40,006 bases of DNA from Candidatus Komeilibacteria bacterium S5_K13 (GCA_019248485.1 JAEHGL010000005.1:1-40006); one strand, 5' to 3'. Shown: positions 8,379 to 14,438, numbered from the stretch's first letter. Program-made: numbers and translations. The notes: generated by a model from the sequence alone, not told the origin.

Positions 8379-8450
8379 CCAACCACGTCTCTATACTAGT
8401 TGTCCTAGTCACGCCACCATCCGGTGACAGTTCAAGATACAGGTTTATGT
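8352..8450 (-). ncRNA. Candidate small non-coding RNA, about 100 nt
   Basis: The minus strand carries a textbook promoter (TTGACA, 17 bp, TATAAT) whose start would fall near 8450, and a strong terminator about 100 nt later. The predicted RNA has a GUCAC/GUGAC hairpin (which can alternatively form CACC-GGAU-GGUG), then ACUAG-GACAA-CUAGU, a single-stranded UAUAGAGACGUGGUUGGAAAA, and the terminator hairpin. No reading frame with a start and reasonable length is present. It matches no riboswitch, SRP, 6S, tmRNA or ribozyme core that I know, and no gene follows for it to act as a leader. The family is unknown. Confidence 0.65.
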
Positions 8451-8456
8451 AATTAC

Positions 8457-8485
8457 ATTATATCTTACGTAAGATAGCCTGTCAA
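8457..8485 (-). promoter_or_regulatory. Consensus sigma-70 promoter of the small RNA
   Basis: On the minus strand TTGACA (8485-8480), 17-bp spacer, TATAAT (8462-8457): all twelve consensus bases. The spacer contains the palindrome TATCTTACGTAAGATA, overlapping the -10 box, a possible operator. Few promoters in the window are this close to consensus. Confidence 0.85.
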
Positions 8486-8555
8486 TAACCCTTTTAATAA
8501 TCTCGATAATATTCGTATTATTTCCGCCAGAGGCATTTGTATTATTATTCGTATT

Positions 8556-8590
8556 GATTAGTATTATTAGTACAATTCGTATATTAGCAT
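8556..8590. repeat. 35-bp AT-rich dispersed repeat, copy 2
   Basis: Matches 94-128 with one mismatch. The gene-free stretch 8351-8668 contains only the shared terminator, the candidate small RNA, its promoter and this repeat. Confidence 0.8.
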
Positions 8591-8668
8591 TGTATACGTA
8601 TTCGTATAATTGCTTTTTAGCTTAAAAAATGGGAAAATTAAAATGTTAATATTAATAAAATCAATATT

Positions 8669-8860
8669 ATGGGTATAAAAGTTAAACCAGTTTTTCATAA
8701 GGAAATGCAATACGATATTGAAATAGTAGATGACCATTATGTGGTCGTAAATACTCAGAGACCAAGAAATCATAAGAAACCAAGAAAAGGACCCGAATTT
8801 GAAATGGAAAGAAAATTCGTTTCAATTGAGGAAGCAGAAGATTTTATAAAAAATCTATAA
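8669..8860 (+). CDS. Hypothetical protein, 63 aa
   Basis: A small basic protein: an N-terminal beta-rich segment (YDIEIVDDHYVVVNTQRPR), a lysine/proline-rich loop (NHKKPRKGPEFE), and a C-terminal acidic helix (VSIEEAEDFIKNL). Not recognised. It opens a run of very small genes (8669-9847) in the same direction. The start has no Shine-Dalgarno sequence. Even codon pattern and a clean start suggest a real gene, but the small size limits confidence. Confidence 0.6.
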   Translation: MGIKVKPVFHKEMQYDIEIVDDHYVVVNTQRPRNHKKPRKGPEFEMERKFVSIEEAEDFIKNL

Positions 8861-8914
8861 AATAATCATATAAATTTATGAAAAAACTAAAATTTTTATT
8901 TATAACATAAAAAT

Positions 8915-9136
8915 ATGTCACATATTTTAACACAATATTTAATAACTTTCGGTTGAGCTATAACTGGTGCTATATCAATGGCGATTGCACTTGGAATTTT
9001 AGTAAAAATATTTTCATGGATTACTCCAATTAATGAATGGGAAGAAATAAAAAATGGAAATATTGGAGTTGCAATTATAATGGCAAGTACAATTATTGGA
9101 ACAGCATTAGTAATTGGTCTTACAATAATGCCTTAA
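8915..9136 (+). pseudogene. DUF350-family small membrane protein with in-frame TGA at codon 14
   Basis: From ATG 8915 the frame reads MSHILTQYLITFG, then TGA (8954-8956), then AITGAISMAIALGILVKIFS, then WITPINEWEEIKNGNIGVAI and a second membrane segment ending LTIMP. The ITP...EW..IK.GN..VAI pattern is characteristic of DUF350, a two-membrane-segment family. The frame stays open on both sides of the TGA. A start at ATG 8978 would give a 52-aa product lacking most of the first membrane helix. TGA is a normal stop elsewhere here, so this is a nonsense mutation (perhaps from TGG), a sequencing or strain variant, or a case of readthrough. Confidence 0.7.
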
Positions 9137-9138
9137 AT

Positions 9139-9384
9139 ATGAACAATAAATCTAAAATAATAATTCTAATTTTACTTTTTATTCTTATTTTACCAATAAG
9201 TGTTTTTGCTCATCCCGGTAGAACAGATTCAAATGGTTGTCATACATGTAAAAAGAATTGTTCTTCTTGGGGGTTAAAAGATCAAGAATATCATTGTCAT
9301 ATAAAACCAGCAACAACTGAAACTAAAGAAGCCAGAACAGAAGCAAGGCAAGATGTTAATACAGAAGCTAGATTAAAAAAATAG
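9139..9384 (+). CDS. Exported YHYH-type small protein, 81 aa
   Basis: Start at ATG 9139, two bases after the DUF350 stop; a longer in-frame start at 9037 would overlap DUF350 and lose the signal peptide. Residues about 1-25 form a signal peptide (NNKSKIIILILLFILILPIS, cut near VFA). The mature part is the compact motif HPGRTDSNGCHTCKKNCSSW followed by GLKDQEYHCH, the Cys variant of the YHYH domain (GRTDxxGxHT...EYHxH), rich in His and Cys and likely to bind metal. The tail (TETKEARTEARQDVNTEARL) is a charged low-complexity repeat. The exact role is unknown; it acts outside the membrane. Confidence 0.8.
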   Translation: MNNKSKIIILILLFILILPISVFAHPGRTDSNGCHTCKKNCSSWGLKDQEYHCHIKPATTETKEARTEARQDVNTEARLKK

Positions 9385-9392
9385 TATAAAAT

Positions 9393-9617
9393 ATGAAATT
9401 TAGATTTAGAAAATCAATACCATTGGGGAAAAATGTTCGTTTAAATCTTAGTAAAAAAGGCCCTGGCTTAAGCGTTGGTTTATTAAAGTGGTTTCGCATA
9501 GGTATTGGAACTAAAGGAGCTTATACAAGCACAAGTATTCCAAAAACCGGCTTATATTCTATAGATTATTTGAATAAAAAAACTTTGAAAGCTAGATTAG
9601 ATAATATTTTATTTTAA
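9393..9617 (+). CDS. DUF4236 domain protein, 74 aa
   Basis: Begins MKFRFRKSIPLGKNVRLNLS and continues KKGPGLSVGL...GIGTKGAYTSTSIPKTGLYS. This is the DUF4236 signature (fRFRKs...lNlSkkGpg.SvG...tG.pGtG). The family is small, bacterial and of unknown function, often next to membrane or phage-related genes. The gene begins 8 bp after the YHYH gene, so the two are probably co-transcribed. The C-terminus (DYLNKKTLKARLDNILF) goes beyond the domain. Confidence 0.85.
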   Translation: MKFRFRKSIPLGKNVRLNLSKKGPGLSVGLLKWFRIGIGTKGAYTSTSIPKTGLYSIDYLNKKTLKARLDNILF

Positions 9618-9656
9618 TAATGTTAAAAAATAAACTCAAAAATTTCAAAAATCCAT

Positions 9657-9847
9657 ATGAAAAATAAAAAACTATTATATTTAATTCCATTAATACTATT
9701 CGGTATTTTTGTATTTGTTTATGGCCTCGCCTTCGCCAAGGCTTCGGCGTAGCCCTGGGATATGATGATAGTCCCGGCGCACAAGGATTGGGATTATTGT
9801 TTGTGATTTTTGGGGTTGTAGGGATAATTAAAAAACGGAAAAAATAA
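9657..9847 (+). pseudogene. Small two-helix membrane protein broken by a 29-bp GC-rich palindrome
   Basis: From ATG 9657 the frame reads MKNKKLLYLIPLILFGIFVF, then VYG, then enters a GC-rich palindrome and stops at a TAG in it. A second frame, shifted by two, then encodes GYDDSPGAQGLGLLFVIFGV, then VGIIKKRKK and TAA at 9845. Removing exactly 29 bp (9726-9754, which leaves one of two GCC copies) joins the two into a 53-aa protein with two membrane helices, a GYDDSPG loop and a KKRKK end. The gene was probably intact until the element inserted. Confidence 0.75.
9726..9754. repeat. GC-rich palindromic element disrupting a small gene
   Basis: CTCGCCTTCGCCAAGGCTTC then GGCGTAG (9726-9752), able to fold as GCCTT-CGCC-AAGGC with outer CGCC/GGCG. 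It is flanked by GCC at 9724-9726 and 9752-9754, a possible 3-bp target duplication. It is nearly identical to the copy in uvrC at 11588-11613. Confidence 0.75.
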
Positions 9848-9871
9848 GTAAATTATTTGTTATTATTTCTA

Positions 9872-9901
9872 TCACAATCCCGCTCAGCGGGATTGTTTTT
9901 T
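9872..9901 (+). terminator. Strong Rho-independent terminator
   Basis: Perfect 9-bp stem CAATCCCGC (9875-9883) / GCGGGATTG (9887-9895) with a TCA loop and a T6 tail. It ends the small-gene run and insulates the Fic promoter. Confidence 0.92.
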
Positions 9902-9909
9902 ATGAATTT

Positions 9910-9979
9910 GACGTGAATTTGTGTAGAATTTAGACAAAATTCACGTTGTATTGACATTTTGACGTGAATTCTGTATAAT
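9910..9979 (+). promoter_or_regulatory. Consensus promoter with three operator-like boxes before the Fic gene
   Basis: TTGACA (9951-9956), 17-bp spacer, TATAAT (9974-9979). GACGTGAATT occurs at 9910-9919 and again at 9961-9970, inside the spacer; its inverted form AATTCACGT lies at 9938-9946. A protein bound to the spacer copy would block RNA polymerase. The Fic protein has a C-terminal helix-turn-helix-like region, so autorepression is likely but not shown. Confidence 0.8.
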
Positions 9980-10004
9980 TACAGTATAATTAATATCTAA
10001 ATAT

Positions 10005-10892
10005 ATGGCCATATCAAATGATATAAAAACACGAATAAATACACTTAAAAAAGAATATGATTTTTTAAGAAAAGGCAAAGAATCTCTTTTAAGTATTCTA
10101 TTTGAAGCTGAATTATCAGAGTCTGTTTATAATTCTAATGCCATTGAGAATTCTACTCTAACTATTTCTGAAACAGAAAAAATTCTTTTGGATATGGAAG
10201 TTTCTAGAGATGTTTCTGTAAGAGAAATATTCGAAGCAAAAAATTTGGCACAAGTTTCTGAATACATACAAACAAAAATCAGTTTAAATAATGTAGATAA
10301 AGAATTAATTTTACTTCTTCATAAAATGTTAATATTAAATATAAATTCTGATATTGCTGGTAGATTTAGAAGGGGTGGTGAATATGTAAGAGTTGGAACT
10401 CATATTGCACCAGCCCCAGAACATGTTGAAGTTATGATTGAATCAGCTCTTTTGAATTATTCAAGTGATCATGTTAAATATTTTCTAGAAAAAATTGTAA
10501 AATTTCATCTTGATTTTGAACATATCCATCCATTTTGTGATGGAAATGGAAGAATAGGGCGCGTACTTATTAATTATCAATTAATGCAACTTGGATTTCC
10601 ACCAATTATAATTCGCAACAAAGAAAAACAAATTTATTATAAATCTTTTAATGAATATAAGAATAGTAATGATACAAAATCTGATACTATGGAAAAAGTT
10701 ATGTCACTTGCTCTTCTAGAATCGTTACACAAAAGAATTTCATATTTAAAGGGTGATAAAATTATTAGATTTGCAGAATATGCTAAAATTAAAAAAGAAT
10801 CAACTTCTATTCTTTTGAATAAGGCAAAAAGACAAACAATTCCTGCTTTTCGTGAAAAAGGAATTTGGAAAATTGGTATAAAAAATAGTTAA
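10005..10892 (+). CDS. Fic family protein (AMPylator) with C-terminal DNA-binding-like region
   Basis: Fic enzymes usually transfer AMP to target hydroxyl groups. The full catalytic motif HPFCDGNGRIGR is at residues 175-186, with the upstream flap region (RRGGEYVRVGTHIAPAPEHV, 122-141). An N-terminal inhibitory motif SNAIEN (44-49) fits the (S/T)xxxE(G/N) rule, making this a self-inhibited class II Fic. The C-terminal 40 residues (FAEYAKIKKESTSILLNKAK, then RQTIPAFREKGIWKIG) look like a helix-turn-helix or winged module. With the repeated GACGTGAATT boxes in the promoter this suggests autoregulation. The uvrC gene starts 3 bp after the stop, so it is probably co-transcribed. Length 295 aa is somewhat short for the Fic/DUF4172-type proteins. 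The target is unknown. Confidence 0.93.
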   Translation: MAISNDIKTRINTLKKEYDFLRKGKESLLSILFEAELSESVYNSNAIENSTLTISETEKILLDMEVSRDVSVREIFEAKNLAQVSEYIQTKISLNNVDKELILLLHKMLILNINSDIAGRFRRGGEYVRVGTHIAPAPEHVEVMIESALLNYSSDHVKYFLEKIVKFHLDFEHIHPFCDGNGRIGRVLINYQLMQLGFPPIIIRNKEKQIYYKSFNEYKNSNDTKSDTMEKVMSLALLESLHKRISYLKGDKIIRFAEYAKIKKESTSILLNKAKRQTIPAFREKGIWKIGIKNS

Positions 10893-10895
10893 TCC

Positions 10896-12065
10896 ATGAC
10901 TAAACTGAAAGACAAAATAAAATCTTTTCCAAAGAAACCCGGAGTGTATTTTTTTATTCACAAAAATAAGGAAATTCTTTATGTTGGTCGTGCAACTAGT
11001 TTGAAAAACAGAGTTTCTCAGTATTTTGGGAAGAACATTGATATAAGAATCGCTGAAATGGTATCACTCGCACACGATATTAAATACATAGAAACAGAAA
11101 ATTTATTAGAAGCAATTATATTGGAAGCAAAAAATATTAAGAAATATTGGCCAAAGTACAATATCAAAGACAAAGATAATAGATCTTTTATTTATATCGC
11201 AATTGATAAAAATAGTGATTATCCAAAAGTTAAATTAATAAGACAACGTGAATTAGATAAATTTCCTTTAAACAAATTTGCAGTTTTTGGTCCTTATCAA
11301 TCATTATATTTAATTCAAAACGCACTAAAAATTATTAGACGTATATTTCCATATAGCACATGTGTTCCAAATAATGGCAAACCTTGCTTTGATTATCAAA
11401 TAGGATTATGTCCAGGAACTTGTATAGGAGAAATTAGTAAGAAGGATTACAAAAAAAATATTTCTAATATTATTTTGTTTTTGTCAGGTGAAAAAACCCG
11501 ACTCTTAAAAAAATTAATGAAAGAAGATCCAGAAAAAGCGAAATTTTTAAAACACATTCAGGATGTATCACTCCTTACAAACGAAGACTCGCCTTCGCAT
11601 GGCTTCGGCGCAGTAAATAGAATTGAAGGTTATGATATTAGTCATTTCGCAGGAAAAGAATCATATGGATCAATGGTTGTATTTGAAAATGGGCAGGCGA
11701 ATAAAAACGAATATAGACTGTTTAAGATAAAAACTGCTCCAGCGGGTGATGATGAAAGAGCACTTGAAGAAGTAATTTCAAGAAGATTAAATCATAGTGA
11801 ATGGCAAAGACCAGATTTGATAATGATAGACGGTGGAAAACCACAAGTTGATTATATTTCTAAATTGTTCAGAAAAATAAATATAAACATTCCAATTGTT
11901 GGAATTTCTAAATATGATAATGATAGATTGGTGTATGGTGTGGGAATGAGTAAAAGTATAAAAGAATTATGTGAAAACATAAAACCAACACTTTTAAAAA
12001 CCCGAGAAGAAGCACATAGATTTGCAAATAGAGGTAGGAAAAGGAGTTTTGGGAAGAGGAAATAA
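10896..12065 (+). CDS. uvrC: Excinuclease ABC subunit C, short form without HhH and with degenerate UVR
   Basis: UvrC cuts the damaged strand on both sides of the lesion. The GIY-YIG nuclease for the 3' cut is complete (GVYFF, ILYVGRATSLKNRV, ETENLLEAIILEAKNIKKYW). The four-cysteine cluster is present (FPYSTC...CFDYQIGLCPGTC). The RNase H-like nuclease for the 5' cut has all three catalytic residues, in GYDISHF, MIDGGKPQV and EEAHRFA. The UVR region is reduced to LLKKLMKEDPEKAKFLKHIQ, without the LEFExAAxxRD core. The protein ends at NRGRKRSFGKRK just after the RNase H part, so the C-terminal helix-hairpin-helix domain is missing. Length is 389 aa against about 600. Residues about 231-239 come from a GC-rich palindrome. 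Both nuclease centres look intact, so dual incision is still likely. Confidence 0.95.
   Translation: MTKLKDKIKSFPKKPGVYFFIHKNKEILYVGRATSLKNRVSQYFGKNIDIRIAEMVSLAHDIKYIETENLLEAIILEAKNIKKYWPKYNIKDKDNRSFIYIAIDKNSDYPKVKLIRQRELDKFPLNKFAVFGPYQSLYLIQNALKIIRRIFPYSTCVPNNGKPCFDYQIGLCPGTCIGEISKKDYKKNISNIILFLSGEKTRLLKKLMKEDPEKAKFLKHIQDVSLLTNEDSPSHGFGAVNRIEGYDISHFAGKESYGSMVVFENGQANKNEYRLFKIKTAPAGDDERALEEVISRRLNHSEWQRPDLIMIDGGKPQVDYISKLFRKININIPIVGISKYDNDRLVYGVGMSKSIKELCENIKPTLLKTREEAHRFANRGRKRSFGKRK
11588..11613. repeat. GC-rich palindrome inserted in frame in uvrC
   Basis: CTCGCCTTCGCATGGCTTCG then GCGCAG. It aligns to the element at 9726-9752 with one gap and two or three changes. It encodes SPSHGFGAV in the linker between the degenerate UVR segment and the RNase H-like domain, the least constrained place in the protein. 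Confidence 0.75.
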
Positions 12066-12118
12066 TCTATTTCTTATTATTTTTAATAAGTATGTCAATG
12101 ATGTTATAATAAATTTAT

Positions 12119-12715
12119 ATGATGCTAGATCAAATTTTATCATTTTTACTTTTATATAAATATTTTGCGTTATTTCTGATAACTTTTTTTGCATCTCTTC
12201 TAAATATTACTCCAGCTAGCCCATCGCTTATTGCCTCTGGTTCTCTTGTCGCTACTTCACATTTAAATTATTGGCAAGTTTTTTTATTTGGATTTTTGGG
12301 TAGTGTAATTGGCGATATTACTGCTTATTTAATTTCATATTTTTATAGTAGAGAGATTTTAATTAAAATTGGCTTCAGAAAAATATTAGAATCAAAAAGT
12401 TTTTCGAAAATAGAAGATTTATTTAAAAAGAATTCTGGAAAAACAATTTTTGTAAGCAGGTTTTTTCTTACAAGTTTTGGACCGGTTGTAAATCTCATAG
12501 CAGGATTATCAAAGACAAATTACAAAAAGTTTATATTTTACGATATTTTAGGAGAGGCACTATATGTATTTATACTAACTGGAATTGGATATTTATTTGC
12601 GAACAATTGGAAATATATATCAAACTTATTTTCCCACACAAGCAATATTTTGATAGCATTAATTGTTTTTATAACAATTATGTATTTTCATAGAAAAAAG
12701 CTATTTTCAAAATAG
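12119..12715 (+). CDS. DedA/VTT-domain membrane protein
   Basis: A 198-aa polytopic membrane protein of the DedA (SNARE-associated, VTT) family, thought to be lipid scramblases or transporters with roles in membrane-potential maintenance and flipping of undecaprenyl phosphate. Seen are the N-terminal re-entrant segment NITPASPSLIASGSLVA (replacing the usual PxExxPxxP), the conserved GDITAYLISYFYSRE, then FKKNSGKTIFVSRFFLTSFG followed by PVVNLIAGLSK, matching the R-F-x-P-x-R-x-x-x-x-x-x-A-G region of DedA. Four to five hydrophobic segments. The start could be either of two adjacent ATGs (12119 or 12122). Function unproved in these bacteria. Confidence 0.85.
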   Translation: MMLDQILSFLLLYKYFALFLITFFASLLNITPASPSLIASGSLVATSHLNYWQVFLFGFLGSVIGDITAYLISYFYSREILIKIGFRKILESKSFSKIEDLFKKNSGKTIFVSRFFLTSFGPVVNLIAGLSKTNYKKFIFYDILGEALYVFILTGIGYLFANNWKYISNLFSHTSNILIALIVFITIMYFHRKKLFSK

Positions 12716-12728
12716 CAGATTAGCATAT

Positions 12729-12757
12729 TTGACAAAGTTTTATGAACGTAGTATAAA
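12729..12757 (+). promoter_or_regulatory. Strong sigma-70 promoter of the 99-aa gene
   Basis: TTGACA (12729-12734), 17-bp spacer, TATAAA (12752-12757), 31 bp before the ATG at 12789. Confidence 0.8.
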
Positions 12758-12788
12758 TATCCATTGAATTAAATTCAAGGAGGAAAAA

Positions 12789-13088
12789 ATGCTAAATCAT
12801 GAATTTGCCATGGGAAACTATTATATGTTTATTTTCCCATACGGTGTCCTTAATAGACCTGACGTAATCGTAGAAGAACCCACTCTTATCAATGAAAAAG
12901 AATTATTATTCCATTTTTTGTACAGCTATAAATCTGAAGCAGAATATATTAAAAAAGAAGATATTCTTGCTGTCGGAGATAAAGATAATGGAACCTTAGA
13001 AATTAAAGGGTGGGGTGGTAAATACACAATTCTAAATCAAGAATTATTCAACAAGTATGTTGCTGATGGAATAATACAATTAAAATAA
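12789..13088 (+). CDS. Hypothetical protein, 99 aa, with strong Shine-Dalgarno
   Basis: Not recognised. A small, probably beta-rich soluble protein (MGNYYMFIFPYGVLNRPDVI, then EEPTLINEKELLFHFLY). The second half resembles a short regulatory or pilot domain: EYIKKEDILAVGDKDNGTLE, GWGGKYTILNQELFNKYVAD. It has its own promoter (12729-12757), an AAGGAGG ribosome-binding site 7 bp before the ATG, and its own terminator (13121-13148), so it is an independently transcribed single gene. The strong Shine-Dalgarno sets it apart from its neighbours and links it with the exported cassette at 17.9-21.1 kb and the 33-aa peptide at 36.9 kb. Confidence 0.8.
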   Translation: MLNHEFAMGNYYMFIFPYGVLNRPDVIVEEPTLINEKELLFHFLYSYKSEAEYIKKEDILAVGDKDNGTLEIKGWGGKYTILNQELFNKYVADGIIQLK

Positions 13089-13120
13089 ATTGGCAATGTA
13101 GATTATAATCAAGGCAATTA

Positions 13121-13148
13121 GGCAGTTCTTTATAGAACCGCCTTTTTA
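13121..13148 (+). terminator. Rho-independent terminator
   Basis: GGC-A-GTTCT, loop TTAT, AGAAC-C-GCC, then T5. It closes the 99-aa gene unit. Confidence 0.88.
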
Positions 13149-13159
13149 TTTGGTTATAT

Positions 13160-13187
13160 TTGGAAAATCCCAGTTATATGCTATAAT
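13160..13187 (+). promoter_or_regulatory. Extended -10 promoter
   Basis: TATAAT (13182-13187) preceded by TGC, giving an extended -10; a weak -35 TTGGAA at 13160-13165 with a 16-bp spacer. Likely to drive the DUF5652-Nudix-flavodoxin unit. Confidence 0.55.
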
Positions 13188-13195
13188 ACCATTAG

Positions 13196-13304
13196 CAATC
13201 AGTAATCGGCTATTAGCTTTTAGGAGCTAGTAGCTGAATACTGAAGGCCTATATAATAATTAATGGCTATGTGGCTAAGCGACTATGTAGCTATGGAACT
13301 AATA
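13196..13304. repeat. Degenerate CTA/TAGC-rich repeat leader
   Basis: Words such as GGCTATTAGC, GGAGCTAGTAGCTG, GGCTATGTGGC and GACTATGTAGCTATGG recur in direct and inverted order between the promoter and the DUF5652 start. A GTG-started frame through it (13271) is in phase with the gene but reads repeat sequence. Confidence 0.55.
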
Positions 13305-13306
13305 AT

Positions 13307-13528
13307 ATGGAACAATTAATACAACAGAACCAAACACTTATTTTGATTCTTACATTGTGGGCAATACCGTGGAAAGGTATGGCACTATGGAAAGCTTCAA
13401 AATTAGACAAAAAACCTTGGTTTATAATACTTCTTATATTAAATACATTCGGAATACTTGAGATATTATATTTATATATATTTAGTAAAATGAAAGTTAA
13501 GGAAAATAAAACTCCTGATCAACTATAG
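13307..13528 (+). CDS. DUF5652 family small membrane protein, 73 aa
   Basis: The ATG at 13307 is preferred: the upstream GTG at 13271 would add residues read from a degenerate repeat. The protein has LILTLWAIPWKGMALWKASK, LDKKPWFIILLILNTFGILE and ILYLYIFSK, the DUF5652 pattern: a membrane segment, WKxxALWxAAkxxqkxWFi, and a second segment. This family is frequent in Patescibacteria and of unknown function. The C-terminus is charged and cytoplasmic. Its stop is one base before the Nudix start, so the two are co-transcribed. Confidence 0.82.
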   Translation: MEQLIQQNQTLILILTLWAIPWKGMALWKASKLDKKPWFIILLILNTFGILEILYLYIFSKMKVKENKTPDQL

Positions 13529-13529
13529 A

Positions 13530-13922
13530 ATGCAACGTATTATAATCGCTTCTGGCCCCGTTATAGTAGAAAATGGCAAAGCTCTCCTTGTAAAACATAA
13601 GGATAGCTTTTTTAAATTCTGCGGTGGGACTGTGAAAAAAATGGAAAATTTTATTAAATCCGCACAAAGAGAAGCAAAAGAAGAGCTTGGCATAAAAATT
13701 TCATTATTAGACAACAATCCTTTTATAATGTACTCAAAAAAAGAAATAGATGGTGTAGATTACGATGTTATACTGGTTCATTATTTAGCAAGTAGAGTCG
13801 GAGATATAAAACCAGGAAGCGACATAAAAGAATGGGCATGGATAGACATAGATAAGCTTGAAGAATTTGAACTCGCACCAAATATTATTCCAACTCTTAA
13901 ACATTTTGATTTTATAAAATAA
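13530..13922 (+). CDS. Nudix hydrolase
   Basis: A 130-aa single-domain Nudix protein. Nudix enzymes hydrolyse nucleoside diphosphates linked to another group, with Mg2+. The 23-residue Nudix box is perfect: G, five residues, E, seven residues, REAKEELGI, preceded by FKFCGGTVKKMEN. The core is compact, with a C-terminal GSDIKEWAWIDIDKLEEFEL segment usual in the family. It starts one base after the DUF5652 stop and is followed 4 bp later by the flavodoxin frame. The substrate cannot be told from sequence; house-cleaning of nucleotides is the default guess. Confidence 0.92.
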   Translation: MQRIIIASGPVIVENGKALLVKHKDSFFKFCGGTVKKMENFIKSAQREAKEELGIKISLLDNNPFIMYSKKEIDGVDYDVILVHYLASRVGDIKPGSDIKEWAWIDIDKLEEFELAPNIIPTLKHFDFIK

Positions 13923-13926
13923 ATAT

Positions 13927-14396
13927 ATGCAAATATTAATTATATTTTATTCAAGAACGGGACTTACAAAAAAATAGCAAACAGTATAAAAGAAAAACTA
14001 GTTAATTGTGATATAGAAGAAATAAAAACTAAGACAAGTCGTCTGGGAGTAATGCAATATTTAATTTGTGGAAAAGAAGCTATTCAAGAAAAAACAATTG
14101 ATATTGAAAATACAAGTTATGATCCAAAAAATTATGATTTAATTATTTTAGGAACTCCTATTTGGGCTGCTAATATTTCTTCTCCATTGAGAACTTATAT
14201 AGAAAAGAATAAAAGTGATTTTAAAAAAGTTCTTATGTTTTTTACACAAGGATCATCTGGTGCAGATAAAGCCATTGTAAAACTTCAAAAATTACTTGGA
14301 AAAAACATATCAACATGCTTAACTTTAACAAGCAAAGAAGTTGCAAAAAGTCAATATCAAAATAAGCTTGATGACTTTTTGAAAAATATAGTTTAA
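13927..14396 (+). pseudogene. Flavodoxin-like gene with a -1 frameshift at an A7 run
   Basis: From ATG 13927 the frame reads MQILIIFYSRTGLTKK and hits TAG at 13975. The flavodoxin continues in the -1 frame as IANSIKEKLVNCDIEE, then LIILGTPIWAANISSPLRTY and VLMFFTQGSSGADK, to a stop at 14394-14396. SRTGLTKKIA is the FMN-phosphate loop of flavodoxins and the rest matches a flavodoxin-type oxidoreductase of about 156 aa. The junction is ACA AAA AAA TAG, with A7 at 13968-13974. This is exactly the X-XXY-YYZ layout of a -1 slippery site, and A7 runs also promote transcriptional slippage. It may be a one-base sequencing or assembly deletion, a true pseudogene, or recoding. Confidence 0.78.
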
Positions 14397-14407
14397 AAAT
14401 ACAATTA

Positions 14408-14438
14408 AAAGAGTATCATTTGTCATTTACTCTTTTTT
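14408..14438 (+). terminator. Rho-independent terminator
   Basis: AAAGAGTA (14408-14415) / TACTCTTT (14428-14435) with a 12-base loop and T6. It ends the DUF5652-Nudix-flavodoxin unit. Confidence 0.8.

Noticed and set aside
8352-8450. Hammerhead or other self-cleaving ribozyme in the small RNA
   Set aside because: CTGTCACCGGATG recalls part of a hammerhead, but the CUGAUGA and GAAA core elements are missing.
8915-9136. TGA read as glycine or tryptophan across the genome
   Set aside because: uvrB, the 408-aa gene and the isomerase end at TGA, and conserved long genes contain no internal TGA. A changed code is not supported.
9037-9138. N-terminal extension of the YHYH protein
   Set aside because: It overlaps the DUF350 frame and would put the signal peptide inside the protein; ATG 9139 fits better.
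13196-13304. CRISPR-like array
   Set aside because: The repeats are degenerate, irregularly spaced and without spacers.
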